Source: Gemmatimonas sp.
GTDB taxonomy: Bacteria; Gemmatimonadota; Gemmatimonadetes; Gemmatimonadales; Gemmatimonadaceae
Assembly: GCA_011390935.1 (NCBI GenBank)
Contig: JAABRL010000009.1
Coordinates: forward strand, 45,789-109,788
Length of the DNA stretch: 64,000 bases
Reading direction: 5' to 3'
The notes under the pieces were generated by a model, which made no database searches, had not been told where the DNA came from, and worked only from the letters and a program-made list of their open reading frames with translations. Both the position numbers and the translations under genes were made by a program. This document shows, one piece after another, positions 8,059-16,301 of this stretch (position 1 is its first letter; each line of letters starts with the position of its first letter).

Positions 8059-10587
8059 CTACCGCCGAGGCCCCGTCCAGAAGGCCACGATGCCGCACGA
8101 CCCCTGCGCCGTGACCGGGATGAGCTCGAAGGGCGCGTTGGCTGTCGACGGGTAAATCTCGATAGCCATCACCTCGTGCGATCCGAGGTAGTCATCCGGC
8201 GTGTTGTCCCCCATCATCAGCTTGCCGTCGAGCAGGATATTCATGCGGCACCCCCCTCGACCGAACAGGCGCCCGTTGTAGACCTGCACGTACTGCTTGC
8301 CGACGAGCGCGCTCGTGATGCGACCGACGGCCCGCAGGTTCAGCTCCTCCGGGGTGATGAACTCGCCGATGAATGCCTCGCGACGGCGGCGCTCCATGCG
8401 GTCGTAGAAGCCGGTCCGCGAGAGCATGGTCTCGCCCGGCGCAACCGTGCGCACGGCTTCAAGCGTAGTACGGAGCAGCTGGAGCTGCACCACGAAGGGG
8501 TCTGCCTCGGACGCCCGGGTCAGGGTGCCGTCGAAGGGGGCATACCCAATGCGCTGGATGCGCGCGGTCACGGTGAGCCGCCGATCACGCCCGAGGCGCA
8601 GCAGCCCCTCCTGGTTGGTGGGGATCGCGGCCGCACCGTCCAGGTGCACCATCGCGTACGGGATCGGGAAGGAGTCCGCATCCAGCACGCGCATGACCGC
8701 CCCGGTCGCGGACACGAGCACCACCGGCTCGAGCGCTATGACGAAGGGTTCACCCACGCTTTTCCGGCTCACCGTACCGTCGAACGGCAGATACCCCACG
8801 CGCTGCACGCGCACCGTGGTCTCGAGCGCTGTGGAGTCCCGCAGCGAGACGATGCCGAGCGAGTCTGACGTATACCGGTCACCGGTGGGCAGGTTCACCG
8901 CCGCGTCCGGCAGCGGGTTGCCCTGCCCTGTCTGCACGCGCAGCTGCCGCGCGGGCGACGCGGCGGGCTCACGCGTGGGCAGTGCCCCCGTACCGGCCGC
9001 ACTCGACGCGCGCCCGTTTGCCGGCAGCGCCGGGTCGTTGAGCACGATCGGGGCGCGCAGCGCGTCGGCGGCGGCTGCCAGCGCCACGGCCGACACGGGA
9101 CGGTCGCTGCGCAGCATCCAGTCCACGCTGGCAACGAGCCTCGAGGGGGTGATGCGCACCGCCACGTCATCGGCGGCGTGTGCCTCCGCCGTAAACGCCA
9201 GGCGCAGGAGCCGCTCGAGCGGCAGACTGCACAGCTCGAACGTTCCCGCGCTGTCGGTGACCGCCGACCAGCGCTCGCTCCCGTCGGCCGCAAGGTTTGC
9301 ACGTCGGTCGTCGAGCCGCACCTCGACGCGGCCACCAGCCAAGGGGAAGCCATCGGCGCCGCGCACGAGACCGAGTACGCGACCTGCGGTGGACACGCAG
9401 GTGCCATCGCGCGGGAGCGGCGGGGTGGGCGCAATCACCGCGCCCGTTTCGGTCACCCAGTCGCTGGCGCCGATGGTGTAGCGCCGCCGCGCGGCAACGG
9501 ACACCTCGAGCACCTCCCCCGACAGCTCCGTGATGCCGCCCAGACTGCGCGACACGTTCGCGGACGGCCCCATGAGCGACACCCGACGCGTGTCCTTGGC
9601 CATGCGCAGCCCCCACTGATGGACCAGCCAGGAGCCGTCAGGCAGGCCGCTGTACTCCACCCAGCCGCCTGGCCTCGCGTCGCGCAGCGGATAGCTCAGG
9701 CCCACGTACACGAACTCGAGGCGCTGCAGGGCGGCGGTGGCGCGGTCGAGCCACAACACCCCTTCGATCTGCGTGATGTCGCGTCGTGCGCGCGAGGGGC
9801 GGAAGCCGACGCCGATGCGCCCCGTGGCCGGTACCGAATCCTCCACCAGATGCAGGCAGTACTCGGCCAGGAACCGATCGTCGGTGAGCACCGCGGCATC
9901 GGGAGCGCGCCACACGATGGTGCCGTCAAACTCGCGCGTCACGAATCCGAGTTGCGCGAGGGAATCGACGGGCACGCTGCGGAACGGGTCGGCGACGTCG
10001 GATGTGAACTCCTGCGCGCTCACCTTGAGCAGCTTGTCTTCGCGGGCGCTCCACTCGGTGGTGGTGAGGCGATAGCGGCTGCGCGGACGGCCGTCGGGCG
10101 ACGACAGCTGCGAGGCCAGCAGCGCCGTGCGCGCGTCGGCGAAGAGGCGCGCGAGTTCACGCGTGTTCGTGGGATTTTGCGGGCAGCGGTTGTTGAGCCG
10201 CGTGCGGACGGTGCTGATCTGCACGGGTCGATCCGGCAACTCGGCGCTCAGCTCGCGCGCCTCACCCACGCCCAGCCGCAGCGTGGCGATTTCGAGGGGC
10301 TCCTGCCCGATGCGCAGGGCGCGCACGCGCAACGAGTCGGTGGACACCATCAGCCGCCACGTGCCCGCCGCTCCGGTCAGACCGCGGCTCACCAGCGTGC
10401 CATCGCTGGCGCGCTCGACCAGCACCACGACGCCCGACGCAGGGGTGGCCACGCCGTCAGCCCCGACGCGCCGGAGCGTGCCGAACAGCTCCTGCGCTTC
10501 CAATGGTGCGCTGACACTCAGCAGCGCGGCCAGCCCGATGATCGCGGAGACGGTGCCGCGACGCCGTGGTAGGTGTGTCATGTGCAC
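8059..10587 (-). CDS. Secreted protein with carboxypeptidase-regulatory-like repeats and a TonB-plug-like C-terminus
   Basis: The 842-residue protein has an arginine-rich N-terminus and signal peptide ending near APLEAQE. The start is GTG at 10587, seven bases after GGGAGG; an ATG lies two codons later. A first beta-sandwich domain (about residues 33-118) is followed by a long region with CPQNPTN and EYCLHLVEDSV. Two tandem repeats (about 580-660 and 660-735) share the pattern VQRVGYLPFDGT / IQRIGYAPFDGT. The final 110 residues (SRTGFYDRMERRRREAFIGEF, then GCRMNILLDGK and VMAIEIYPSTANAP) resemble a TonB receptor plug domain without the barrel. Such proteins are frequent in Gemmatimonadota and Bacteroidota; the role, perhaps surface binding, is unknown. 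Two cysteine pairs may be oxidised outside the cytoplasm. Confidence 0.75.
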   Translation of the reverse strand: MHMTHLPRRRGTVSAIIGLAALLSVSAPLEAQELFGTLRRVGADGVATPASGVVVLVERASDGTLVSRGLTGAAGTWRLMVSTDSLRVRALRIGQEPLEIATLRLGVGEARELSAELPDRPVQISTVRTRLNNRCPQNPTNTRELARLFADARTALLASQLSSPDGRPRSRYRLTTTEWSAREDKLLKVSAQEFTSDVADPFRSVPVDSLAQLGFVTREFDGTIVWRAPDAAVLTDDRFLAEYCLHLVEDSVPATGRIGVGFRPSRARRDITQIEGVLWLDRATAALQRLEFVYVGLSYPLRDARPGGWVEYSGLPDGSWLVHQWGLRMAKDTRRVSLMGPSANVSRSLGGITELSGEVLEVSVAARRRYTIGASDWVTETGAVIAPTPPLPRDGTCVSTAGRVLGLVRGADGFPLAGGRVEVRLDDRRANLAADGSERWSAVTDSAGTFELCSLPLERLLRLAFTAEAHAADDVAVRITPSRLVASVDWMLRSDRPVSAVALAAAADALRAPIVLNDPALPANGRASSAAGTGALPTREPAASPARQLRVQTGQGNPLPDAAVNLPTGDRYTSDSLGIVSLRDSTALETTVRVQRVGYLPFDGTVSRKSVGEPFVIALEPVVLVSATGAVMRVLDADSFPIPYAMVHLDGAAAIPTNQEGLLRLGRDRRLTVTARIQRIGYAPFDGTLTRASEADPFVVQLQLLRTTLEAVRTVAPGETMLSRTGFYDRMERRRREAFIGEFITPEELNLRAVGRITSALVGKQYVQVYNGRLFGRGGCRMNILLDGKLMMGDNTPDDYLGSHEVMAIEIYPSTANAPFELIPVTAQGSCGIVAFWTGPRR

Positions 10588-10641
10588 TGCCCGTCCTCCC
10601 GTTCAACGCCCGCGGCGCGGCGCCGCCGCACGCCTACCTGC

Positions 10642-12336
10642 TCAGAAGAACACCGGCTCGCGATACGCTCCGAACACATCCTCGAGCGCGGCGCGGATTT
10701 CGTACAGCGTGCAGTACGCACGCGCGCACTCCAAAATGAATGGCACCACGTTGTCCTTGCCCCGCGCCGCACCGCGCAGCGCGTCCAGACACGCATCCAC
10801 CCGCGCCTGATCCCGTGTCGCCCGCAGCTCGGCCATGCGCGCGCGCTGTTCCTGCTCCGCTTCGGCACCCACCTTGAGCAACGGAATGGTGAGCTCGGGC
10901 TCGTCGGTGACGAACTCGTTCACGCCCACCACCAACTTGCGGCGCTGCTCGATCTCCCACTGCTGCCGTGCGGCGCTTTCGGCGATGCGCTTCTGGAACC
11001 AGCCATCTTCGAGGCCGCGCACCACGCCGCCGATTTCATGGATCTGCTCGAACATGCGCTCGGCTTCGGCTTCGAGCTGGTCGGTGAGCGCTTCCACGTA
11101 GTACGAGCCACCGAGCGGATCGGCCACACTGGGGATGCCGGTTTCGTACGCCAGGATCTGCTGCGAACGCAGCGCCACCTGCACCGCTTCTTCACTTGGC
11201 AGCGCCAGCGTTTCGTCCATGCTGTTGGTGTGCAGCGACTGCGTGCCGCCCAGCACCGCGGCGAGCCCCTGATAGGCCACGCGCACGATGTTGTTCATCG
11301 GCTGCTGCGCGGTGAGCGTGACGCCGGCCGTCTGCGAGTGGAAGCGCATCATCCACGAACGCGGATTTTCCGCGCCGAAACGCTCCTTCATGTGACGCGC
11401 CCAGATGCGACGCGCGGCGCGCAGCTTGGCGATTTCCTCGAAGAAGTCGTTGTGGATGTCCCAGAAGAACGACAGGCGCGGCGCGAAGTCGTCGACATTC
11501 AGTCCGCGCTCGATGCCACGCTCCACGTACGTGAAGCCGTCGGCCAGCGTGAACGCGAGCTCCTGCGCGGCGGTGGACCCCGCCTCGCGAATGTGGTACC
11601 CGGAGATGGAGATGGTATTCCACGCCGGCGTGTTGGTGGCGCACCACTCGAACATGTCCACAATGAGGCGCAGCGCCGGCTCGATCGGGAAGCACCAGGC
11701 GTGCTGCGCCATGTACTCCTTCAGGATGTCGTTCTGCACGGTGCCTGCGATCTTCTCGTACGGCACGCCCTGCTTTTCGGCAGCCGCCACATAGAAGCAG
11801 AACAGAATGATCGCGGGCCCATTGATCGTCATGCTCGTGGTCACGTCGCCGAGCGGAATCCCTTCGAACAGCGTTTCCATGTCGGCCAGCGACGAGATCG
11901 ACACGCCGCACTTGCCCACCTCACCCTCGGAGCGCACGTGGTCGGCGTCGTAGCCCATGAGCGTGGGAAAGTCGAAGGCCACCGACAGCCCCGTTTGCCC
12001 CTCCCCGAGCAGGAACTTGAAGCGTGCGTTCGTCTCGCGCGCAGTGCCGAAGCCGGCGAACTGCCGCATCGTCCACAGCTTGCCGCGATACCCCGTGGGG
12101 TGAATGCCGCGCGTAAACGGCCATTCGCCGGGCGTTTCGAAGGCGGTGCCGGCCGAGTTCTCGAGGTCGAGCGCCGTATAGAGCGGCGCGACTTCGTTGG
12201 CCGAGTTGGTGTAGGCGAGCGGACGCACGCGCGAGCCGTCGTAGCGGGTGCGCCACTGTGCGACCTCGGCACGAAGCTGGGCAAGCTCTTCCTGCTGTTG
12301 CCGCACCACGTCGGCGAGTTCGGTCTCACTGCTCAT
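10642..12336 (-). CDS. Adenosylcobalamin-dependent acyl-CoA mutase large subunit, isobutyryl-CoA mutase (IcmA) type
   Basis: The 564-residue protein is the TIM-barrel substrate domain of the methylmalonyl-CoA mutase family and stops before any B12 domain, the size of Streptomyces IcmA. Shared landmarks are [23 protein letters not shown], the [11 protein letters not shown] loop, and [11 protein letters not shown]. At the two specificity positions it has F93 (RQFAGF) and Q211 (KEYMAQ), spaced 118 apart. Methylmalonyl-CoA mutases carry Tyr and Arg there (Y89/R207), isobutyryl-CoA mutases Phe and Gln (F80/Q198). So isobutyryl/n-butyryl-CoA interconversion is the better prediction; a pivalyl-type substrate is also possible. 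Automated annotation would likely say methylmalonyl-CoA mutase. It overlaps the MeaB-type gene by four bases. Confidence 0.88.
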   Translation of the reverse strand: MSSETELADVVRQQQEELAQLRAEVAQWRTRYDGSRVRPLAYTNSANEVAPLYTALDLENSAGTAFETPGEWPFTRGIHPTGYRGKLWTMRQFAGFGTARETNARFKFLLGEGQTGLSVAFDFPTLMGYDADHVRSEGEVGKCGVSISSLADMETLFEGIPLGDVTTSMTINGPAIILFCFYVAAAEKQGVPYEKIAGTVQNDILKEYMAQHAWCFPIEPALRLIVDMFEWCATNTPAWNTISISGYHIREAGSTAAQELAFTLADGFTYVERGIERGLNVDDFAPRLSFFWDIHNDFFEEIAKLRAARRIWARHMKERFGAENPRSWMMRFHSQTAGVTLTAQQPMNNIVRVAYQGLAAVLGGTQSLHTNSMDETLALPSEEAVQVALRSQQILAYETGIPSVADPLGGSYYVEALTDQLEAEAERMFEQIHEIGGVVRGLEDGWFQKRIAESAARQQWEIEQRRKLVVGVNEFVTDEPELTIPLLKVGAEAEQEQRARMAELRATRDQARVDACLDALRGAARGKDNVVPFILECARAYCTLYEIRAALEDVFGAYREPVFF

Positions 12337-13535
12337 GACGATGCTCCGGGATGGTTGCCTGACGCGTCGACGGCGTCGTGCGGGGCTGCTGCTGCGTCTG
12401 GTACGCCGGCCACGAGGTGACCGCTGCGGGCGAGCAGCGCGTCCGCGACGTGGAACGGTGCGGTGATGCCGGCTTCAAGCTCGGGAAGCCGCGCCTCAAG
12501 CCACTCGACGGTGCCGAGATGGTGCCAGAGTCGGTCGGCCACCTTGCGCTCGACGGCTTCGCGGACCCGCTCTCGCAGGCGCTGACGCCGCCGATTTTGC
12601 AGCTCACCACTCCGTTCAAGATATCCTCCGTGCCGCGCGATCGCGTCGCTGACCTCGACGACCCCCTCGCCCTGCGCGGCCACGGTGCGGAGGACCGCGG
12701 GCGTCCAGTCGTCGGGTTCCGCCTCGCCGGCCGCCTTGCGGGCCGCTCTCGCCGGGTTCATCGCGTCGCGCATGGCCTCGCGGTCAGCCGCGCCGAGGGC
12801 CTTGAGATCGACCCCGTGATGTGCCGGCACGTCGCGCAGCGTCGCACCGCTGCGCAGTCCGAGCATGAGCTCGAGGTCATTGCGGAGGCGATCCGCACCG
12901 GGCCGATCGGCCTTGTTGACCACGAACAGGTCGGCGATTTCCATGACGCCGGCCTTCAGCGTCTGAATCGAATCACCCGATTCCGGCACCAGCACCACGA
13001 CCGTGGTATCGGCGGTGCGCGCGACATCGAGTTCGCTCTGCCCTACGCCAACGGTCTCGATGAGAATGATGTCGAAGCCGAACGCGTCGAGCACATCGCA
13101 CACATCGCGCGTGGCGCTGGCCAGGCCGCCGAGGGAGCCGCGCGTGGCCATGGAGCGAATGAACACGCCCGGATCGAGCGCCACCGACTCCATGCGAATG
13201 CGGTCGCCGAGCAGGGCGCCACCGGTGAACGGGCTCGTGGGATCGACCGCGACCACCCCCACGGTGAGCCCCGCCTCGCGCCAGCCGCGCACGAGCTGCG
13301 TCGTGAGCGTGCTCTTGCCGGCGCCCGGCGGTCCCGTGACTCCGATGCGTCGCGCGCGACCCAACTGCGGGTGCAGCGCACTCGCGAGCACGTCGAAGCC
13401 CGGGCGATGGTTCTCCACGATGGAGACGGCGCGCGCGAGCGCCGCCTTCCGGCCCGCGTCGAAGTCGACGAGCAGACGGTCGAGCGCCGGTCGTCCAGTG
13501 GAAGCGCGCGGTGTGGAGGCCGAGTCAGCGCTCAC
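12333..13535 (-). CDS. meaB: MeaB/ArgK-family G-protein chaperone of B12-dependent mutase
   Basis: The 400-residue GTPase has a P-loop GPPGAGKS at residues 68-75, switch region [15 protein letters not shown], the base motif ETVGVGQSE at 160-168 and NKAD at 207-210. MeaB proteins gate loading of adenosylcobalamin and rescue inactivated mutase. Its start (GTG) overlaps the CNNM-like gene by four bases, and its stop overlaps the mutase start, so the two are co-translated, supporting a direct partnership. The C-terminal helices ([18 protein letters not shown]) are the usual dimerisation arm. An extra Ala/Asp-rich tail after about residue 375 is not typical of the family. Confidence 0.92.
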   Translation of the reverse strand: MSADSASTPRASTGRPALDRLLVDFDAGRKAALARAVSIVENHRPGFDVLASALHPQLGRARRIGVTGPPGAGKSTLTTQLVRGWREAGLTVGVVAVDPTSPFTGGALLGDRIRMESVALDPGVFIRSMATRGSLGGLASATRDVCDVLDAFGFDIILIETVGVGQSELDVARTADTTVVVLVPESGDSIQTLKAGVMEIADLFVVNKADRPGADRLRNDLELMLGLRSGATLRDVPAHHGVDLKALGAADREAMRDAMNPARAARKAAGEAEPDDWTPAVLRTVAAQGEGVVEVSDAIARHGGYLERSGELQNRRRQRLRERVREAVERKVADRLWHHLGTVEWLEARLPELEAGITAPFHVADALLARSGHLVAGVPDAAAAPHDAVDASGNHPGASS

Positions 13536-14530
13536 GCCTCCCCCGCCCCGCGTACCGCGGGCTCATCGTGCTCATCTCGAATCTCGCCCACCAATTCCTC
13601 CAGCAGATCTTCCAGCGTGACCAGGCCGGCCACCGTGCCGTCCGTCGCGCGCACGATCGCCAACTGTCGCCGAGCACGCAACAAGTCGTACAGCAGTTCG
13701 CCCGCCGGCTGCGTGGTGGGAGCTTCGGCGATCGGACGCAACGCGGGGCGCGTCTGTCCCGATTCGACGAAGACATCGAACGCGTGCAGCATCCCGACCG
13801 GATGGTCGATCGTGCTGCGATAGACGGGCACGCGGCTGAACGCCGACTGCGCGATGCGGCGCGCCAGTTCGTCGGTCGGGAGCGATTCTTCGAGCGCAAA
13901 GATGTCGCCGCGTGTCGTCATGACGTCAGCGGCCGTCTTGCCACTGAGCTGCACCACACCGGAGATGATCGCCAGCTCCTCGCTGGCATCGAGACCATCG
14001 AGCGTGACGTCCTGCAGGAGCTCCTCGATACCCTCGGATGACGCCTCGCTCGCCTCGGCGATCGCCGTGGATTTCGGCGCCACGGTCCGCGCCAGCGCCA
14101 GTGCCGCATACCGTGCCACTTGCCGGAACGGTGCGAGCACGACTGCGAGTGAACTCAAGACCGGGACAAACAACGGCACCAATGCCGCCGCCCATCGGCG
14201 CGCAATGGCTCTGGGCAGCAACTGGCCGAGGGTGAGGATGAGCACCGCCAGGAGGATCGCGTCGAGCACCAGCCGTTGCACATCGCCGCGGTTGAGCAAC
14301 GCCAGCCCAGCGCCGGCAAGAAACACGGCCAGCGCGACGCCGGTCCCCGCCGTCATGAGCAGTCGCTTCGGACGCTCGACAAAACGCTGCACCGGCTCGA
14401 GGTTTGCGTCGTCGTCGCGTTCAATCCAGGAGCGCAGCCACAGCCGATTGACCGAGCGCACGGCGGTCGCGCCGGCGGTGAGCAGGGCCACCACCAACGT
14501 TGCGCTGCCCATGATCAACAGGCGCGTCAC
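13532..14530 (-). CDS. CorC/CNNM-like membrane protein with CBS domains, short form
   Basis: The 332-residue protein has an N-terminal hydrophobic region of three to four segments (about residues 1-165, DUF21-like), then a CBS pair with ADVMTTRGDIFALEE, SRVPVYRSTIDHPVGML and GLVTLEDLLEELVGEIRDE. It ends right after the second CBS domain, so the CorC_HlyC domain at the end of the adjacent paralogue is absent. CNNM/CorC proteins are linked to Mg2+ (and other divalent ion) efflux. It starts with GTG overlapping the larger paralogue. It may form a heteromer with that paralogue, as inferred from coupling only. Confidence 0.82.
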   Translation of the reverse strand: MTRLLIMGSATLVVALLTAGATAVRSVNRLWLRSWIERDDDANLEPVQRFVERPKRLLMTAGTGVALAVFLAGAGLALLNRGDVQRLVLDAILLAVLILTLGQLLPRAIARRWAAALVPLFVPVLSSLAVVLAPFRQVARYAALALARTVAPKSTAIAEASEASSEGIEELLQDVTLDGLDASEELAIISGVVQLSGKTAADVMTTRGDIFALEESLPTDELARRIAQSAFSRVPVYRSTIDHPVGMLHAFDVFVESGQTRPALRPIAEAPTTQPAGELLYDLLRARRQLAIVRATDGTVAGLVTLEDLLEELVGEIRDEHDEPAVRGAGEA

Positions 14531-15801
14531 GTGTCATCCTCCGTGCCGTCGGACGGTCGCCGTTCGAGGAATACACGCGCCACCTTGCGACGGACCACGC
14601 GCTCCACGATCACGCGAAACCCCTCGATATCGAGCGTCTCGCCCGCACGCGGCACCCGGCCAAGCAGTTCGAAGATGAGCCCGCCAATCGTGCTGACTTC
14701 CTCGCGGCGAAAGTCGGCGTCGAGCGCGTCGGAGAGTTCATCGAGCGTGAGACGACCGGACACCCAGTAGCGGACGCCGTCCTCTTCTTCGATGTGCCGC
14801 TCTTCGTCATCGTACTCGTCACGAATTTCACCGACCAGCTCCTCGAGAATGTCCTCGATGGTGACCATGCCTTCGGTGCCGCCGTATTCGTCCACGACGA
14901 TGGCGATGTGCGTGTGGGATGCCTTGAAATCACGCAGCTGATCGGCAATGCGTTTGGTGGACGGGATGTATTGCGCCTCGCGAATCAGCGCGGTCCAATC
15001 GTCAGCGGGCTCCTCGTCGGCTATGACGGCACTGAGCAGGTCCTTGGCATAGAGCACGCCCACGATTTCATCGACGGATCCCACATACACGGGAACGCGC
15101 GAGTGGTGGGCGCTGCGCACGCGATCCACGACCTCATTCCACGGGGTATCACGGTCGAGCGCAATCATGTCCACCCGAGGTACCATCACCTCGCTCACCG
15201 TCGTCTCTCCGAAATCGAACACGCCGAGCAGCAAGTCGCGTGTGACATTGGAGACGGAGGGCTCCGCTTCGACGACCTGCCGGAACTGTTCCGCGGCGGT
15301 CTCACGCGCATCCTCGGGTGAGCGCGGCGGCACCATGAAACGTTGCAGCCCGCGATCGAGCGCGGCACCGAGCTGCACAACCGGCCAGAGCAACGTCTCG
15401 GTGGCGCGCGTGAAGGGCGCGAGCACGCGGGTGGCGGAATCGTGAAGGATGTCCCCCAACGCGCGCGCGATGCTCTCGGTCACGAGCACGCTGGCGATCG
15501 CCGCACCAAGCAACCCGATTCCGCCGAGCGCGGAGGGCGTCCCAGCACCACTGAGCGCCACCGCGACCGCCCCCCCGGTCGTGCCGTGCGCCGCCACACG
15601 CAGGAACGCGAGCGCCCGGTGCGCCCGCTCGCGCGCAGGCAGCGATCGATCGGCGATCACCGCCCCGCCGCCGGTACTCGGAGGCTCGCTGTCAGGTGAT
15701 TCGACGGTCGGCACCGACGCCAGCAACGCACCGTCCGCGACGGTAGCCACGGCGGCGGTCGCACCACTGAGGGCCGCGACGACGAGCGGTATCGCACTCA
15801 T
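14527..15801 (-). CDS. HlyC/CorC family transporter (CNNM-like, with CBS and CorC_HlyC domains)
   Basis: The 424-residue form starts at ATG 15801, which overlaps the ybeY stop (ATGA); a start 57 nt upstream would intrude on ybeY. Order: DUF21-like membrane region (about 1-150), CBS pair (about 190-310, with VSEVMVPRVDMIALD, HSRVPVYVGSVDEIVGVLYAKDLL and VDEYGGTEGMVTIEDILEELVGE), acidic linker, and CorC_HlyC transporter-associated domain (about 335-415, GRLTLDELSDAL to IEGFRVIVE). The ybeY-corC pairing is common in bacteria, where CorC is linked to divalent cation resistance and ribosome/membrane homeostasis. Confidence 0.88.
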   Translation of the reverse strand: MSAIPLVVAALSGATAAVATVADGALLASVPTVESPDSEPPSTGGGAVIADRSLPARERAHRALAFLRVAAHGTTGGAVAVALSGAGTPSALGGIGLLGAAIASVLVTESIARALGDILHDSATRVLAPFTRATETLLWPVVQLGAALDRGLQRFMVPPRSPEDARETAAEQFRQVVEAEPSVSNVTRDLLLGVFDFGETTVSEVMVPRVDMIALDRDTPWNEVVDRVRSAHHSRVPVYVGSVDEIVGVLYAKDLLSAVIADEEPADDWTALIREAQYIPSTKRIADQLRDFKASHTHIAIVVDEYGGTEGMVTIEDILEELVGEIRDEYDDEERHIEEEDGVRYWVSGRLTLDELSDALDADFRREEVSTIGGLIFELLGRVPRAGETLDIEGFRVIVERVVRRKVARVFLERRPSDGTEDDT

Positions 15802-16301
15802 GCCGTGCGGGCCGAGGACGACAACCAGCGCGTGAGCAATCGCTCCTGACGCTTCCACATCTCCGAGTCCTCGCGCGCACTGTCGACCGGGTGGTCCCAG
15901 CCACAGGCGTGCAGCGTGCCGTGCACCACCAGGCGTGCCACCTCCTCACGTACACCAACGCCCCACTCACGCGCCTGCAGGCGAGCGACCTCCGGGCAGA
16001 TGTAGATGTCAGCCACAAGCACGCCGGCGCCATCGTCCCCCAGCGCGAAGGTGATCACATCGGTGGGTCCCCGGTGTGCAAGATGCTGCTTGTTGAGCCG
16101 CGCCATGGCGCGCGCAGTCACGAGCGTGATGCTGAGCATGGCATCGGGAACGCCCTCGGCCTTGAGCACAAGGCGCGACAGTGCGGCCAGGCGCTCGGTG
16201 GCAACGGGGGTGCGCACACCGTCACAGGACACGGAAACCGCGAGCCGTGGTGCGGTCGAACGGGACGAACGAGCAGACAGCGGAGAACGCGAACGCGTCA
16301 T
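15798..16301 (-). CDS. ybeY: Endoribonuclease / rRNA maturation factor YbeY
   Basis: The 167-residue protein carries the YbeY zinc motif HGTLHACGWDH with H127, H131 and H137, preceded by LNKQHLAHRGPTDVITFAL. YbeY is a metal-dependent single-strand RNase used in 16S rRNA 3' maturation and 70S quality control. The four-base overlap with pgpH upstream and corC downstream, and the nearby phoH, reproduce the widespread phoH-pgpH-ybeY arrangement. The Ser/Arg-rich first 20 residues are extra compared with E. coli. Confidence 0.95.
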   Translation of the reverse strand: MTRSRSPLSARSSRSTAPRLAVSVSCDGVRTPVATERLAALSRLVLKAEGVPDAMLSITLVTARAMARLNKQHLAHRGPTDVITFALGDDGAGVLVADIYICPEVARLQAREWGVGVREEVARLVVHGTLHACGWDHPVDSAREDSEMWKRQERLLTRWLSSSARTA

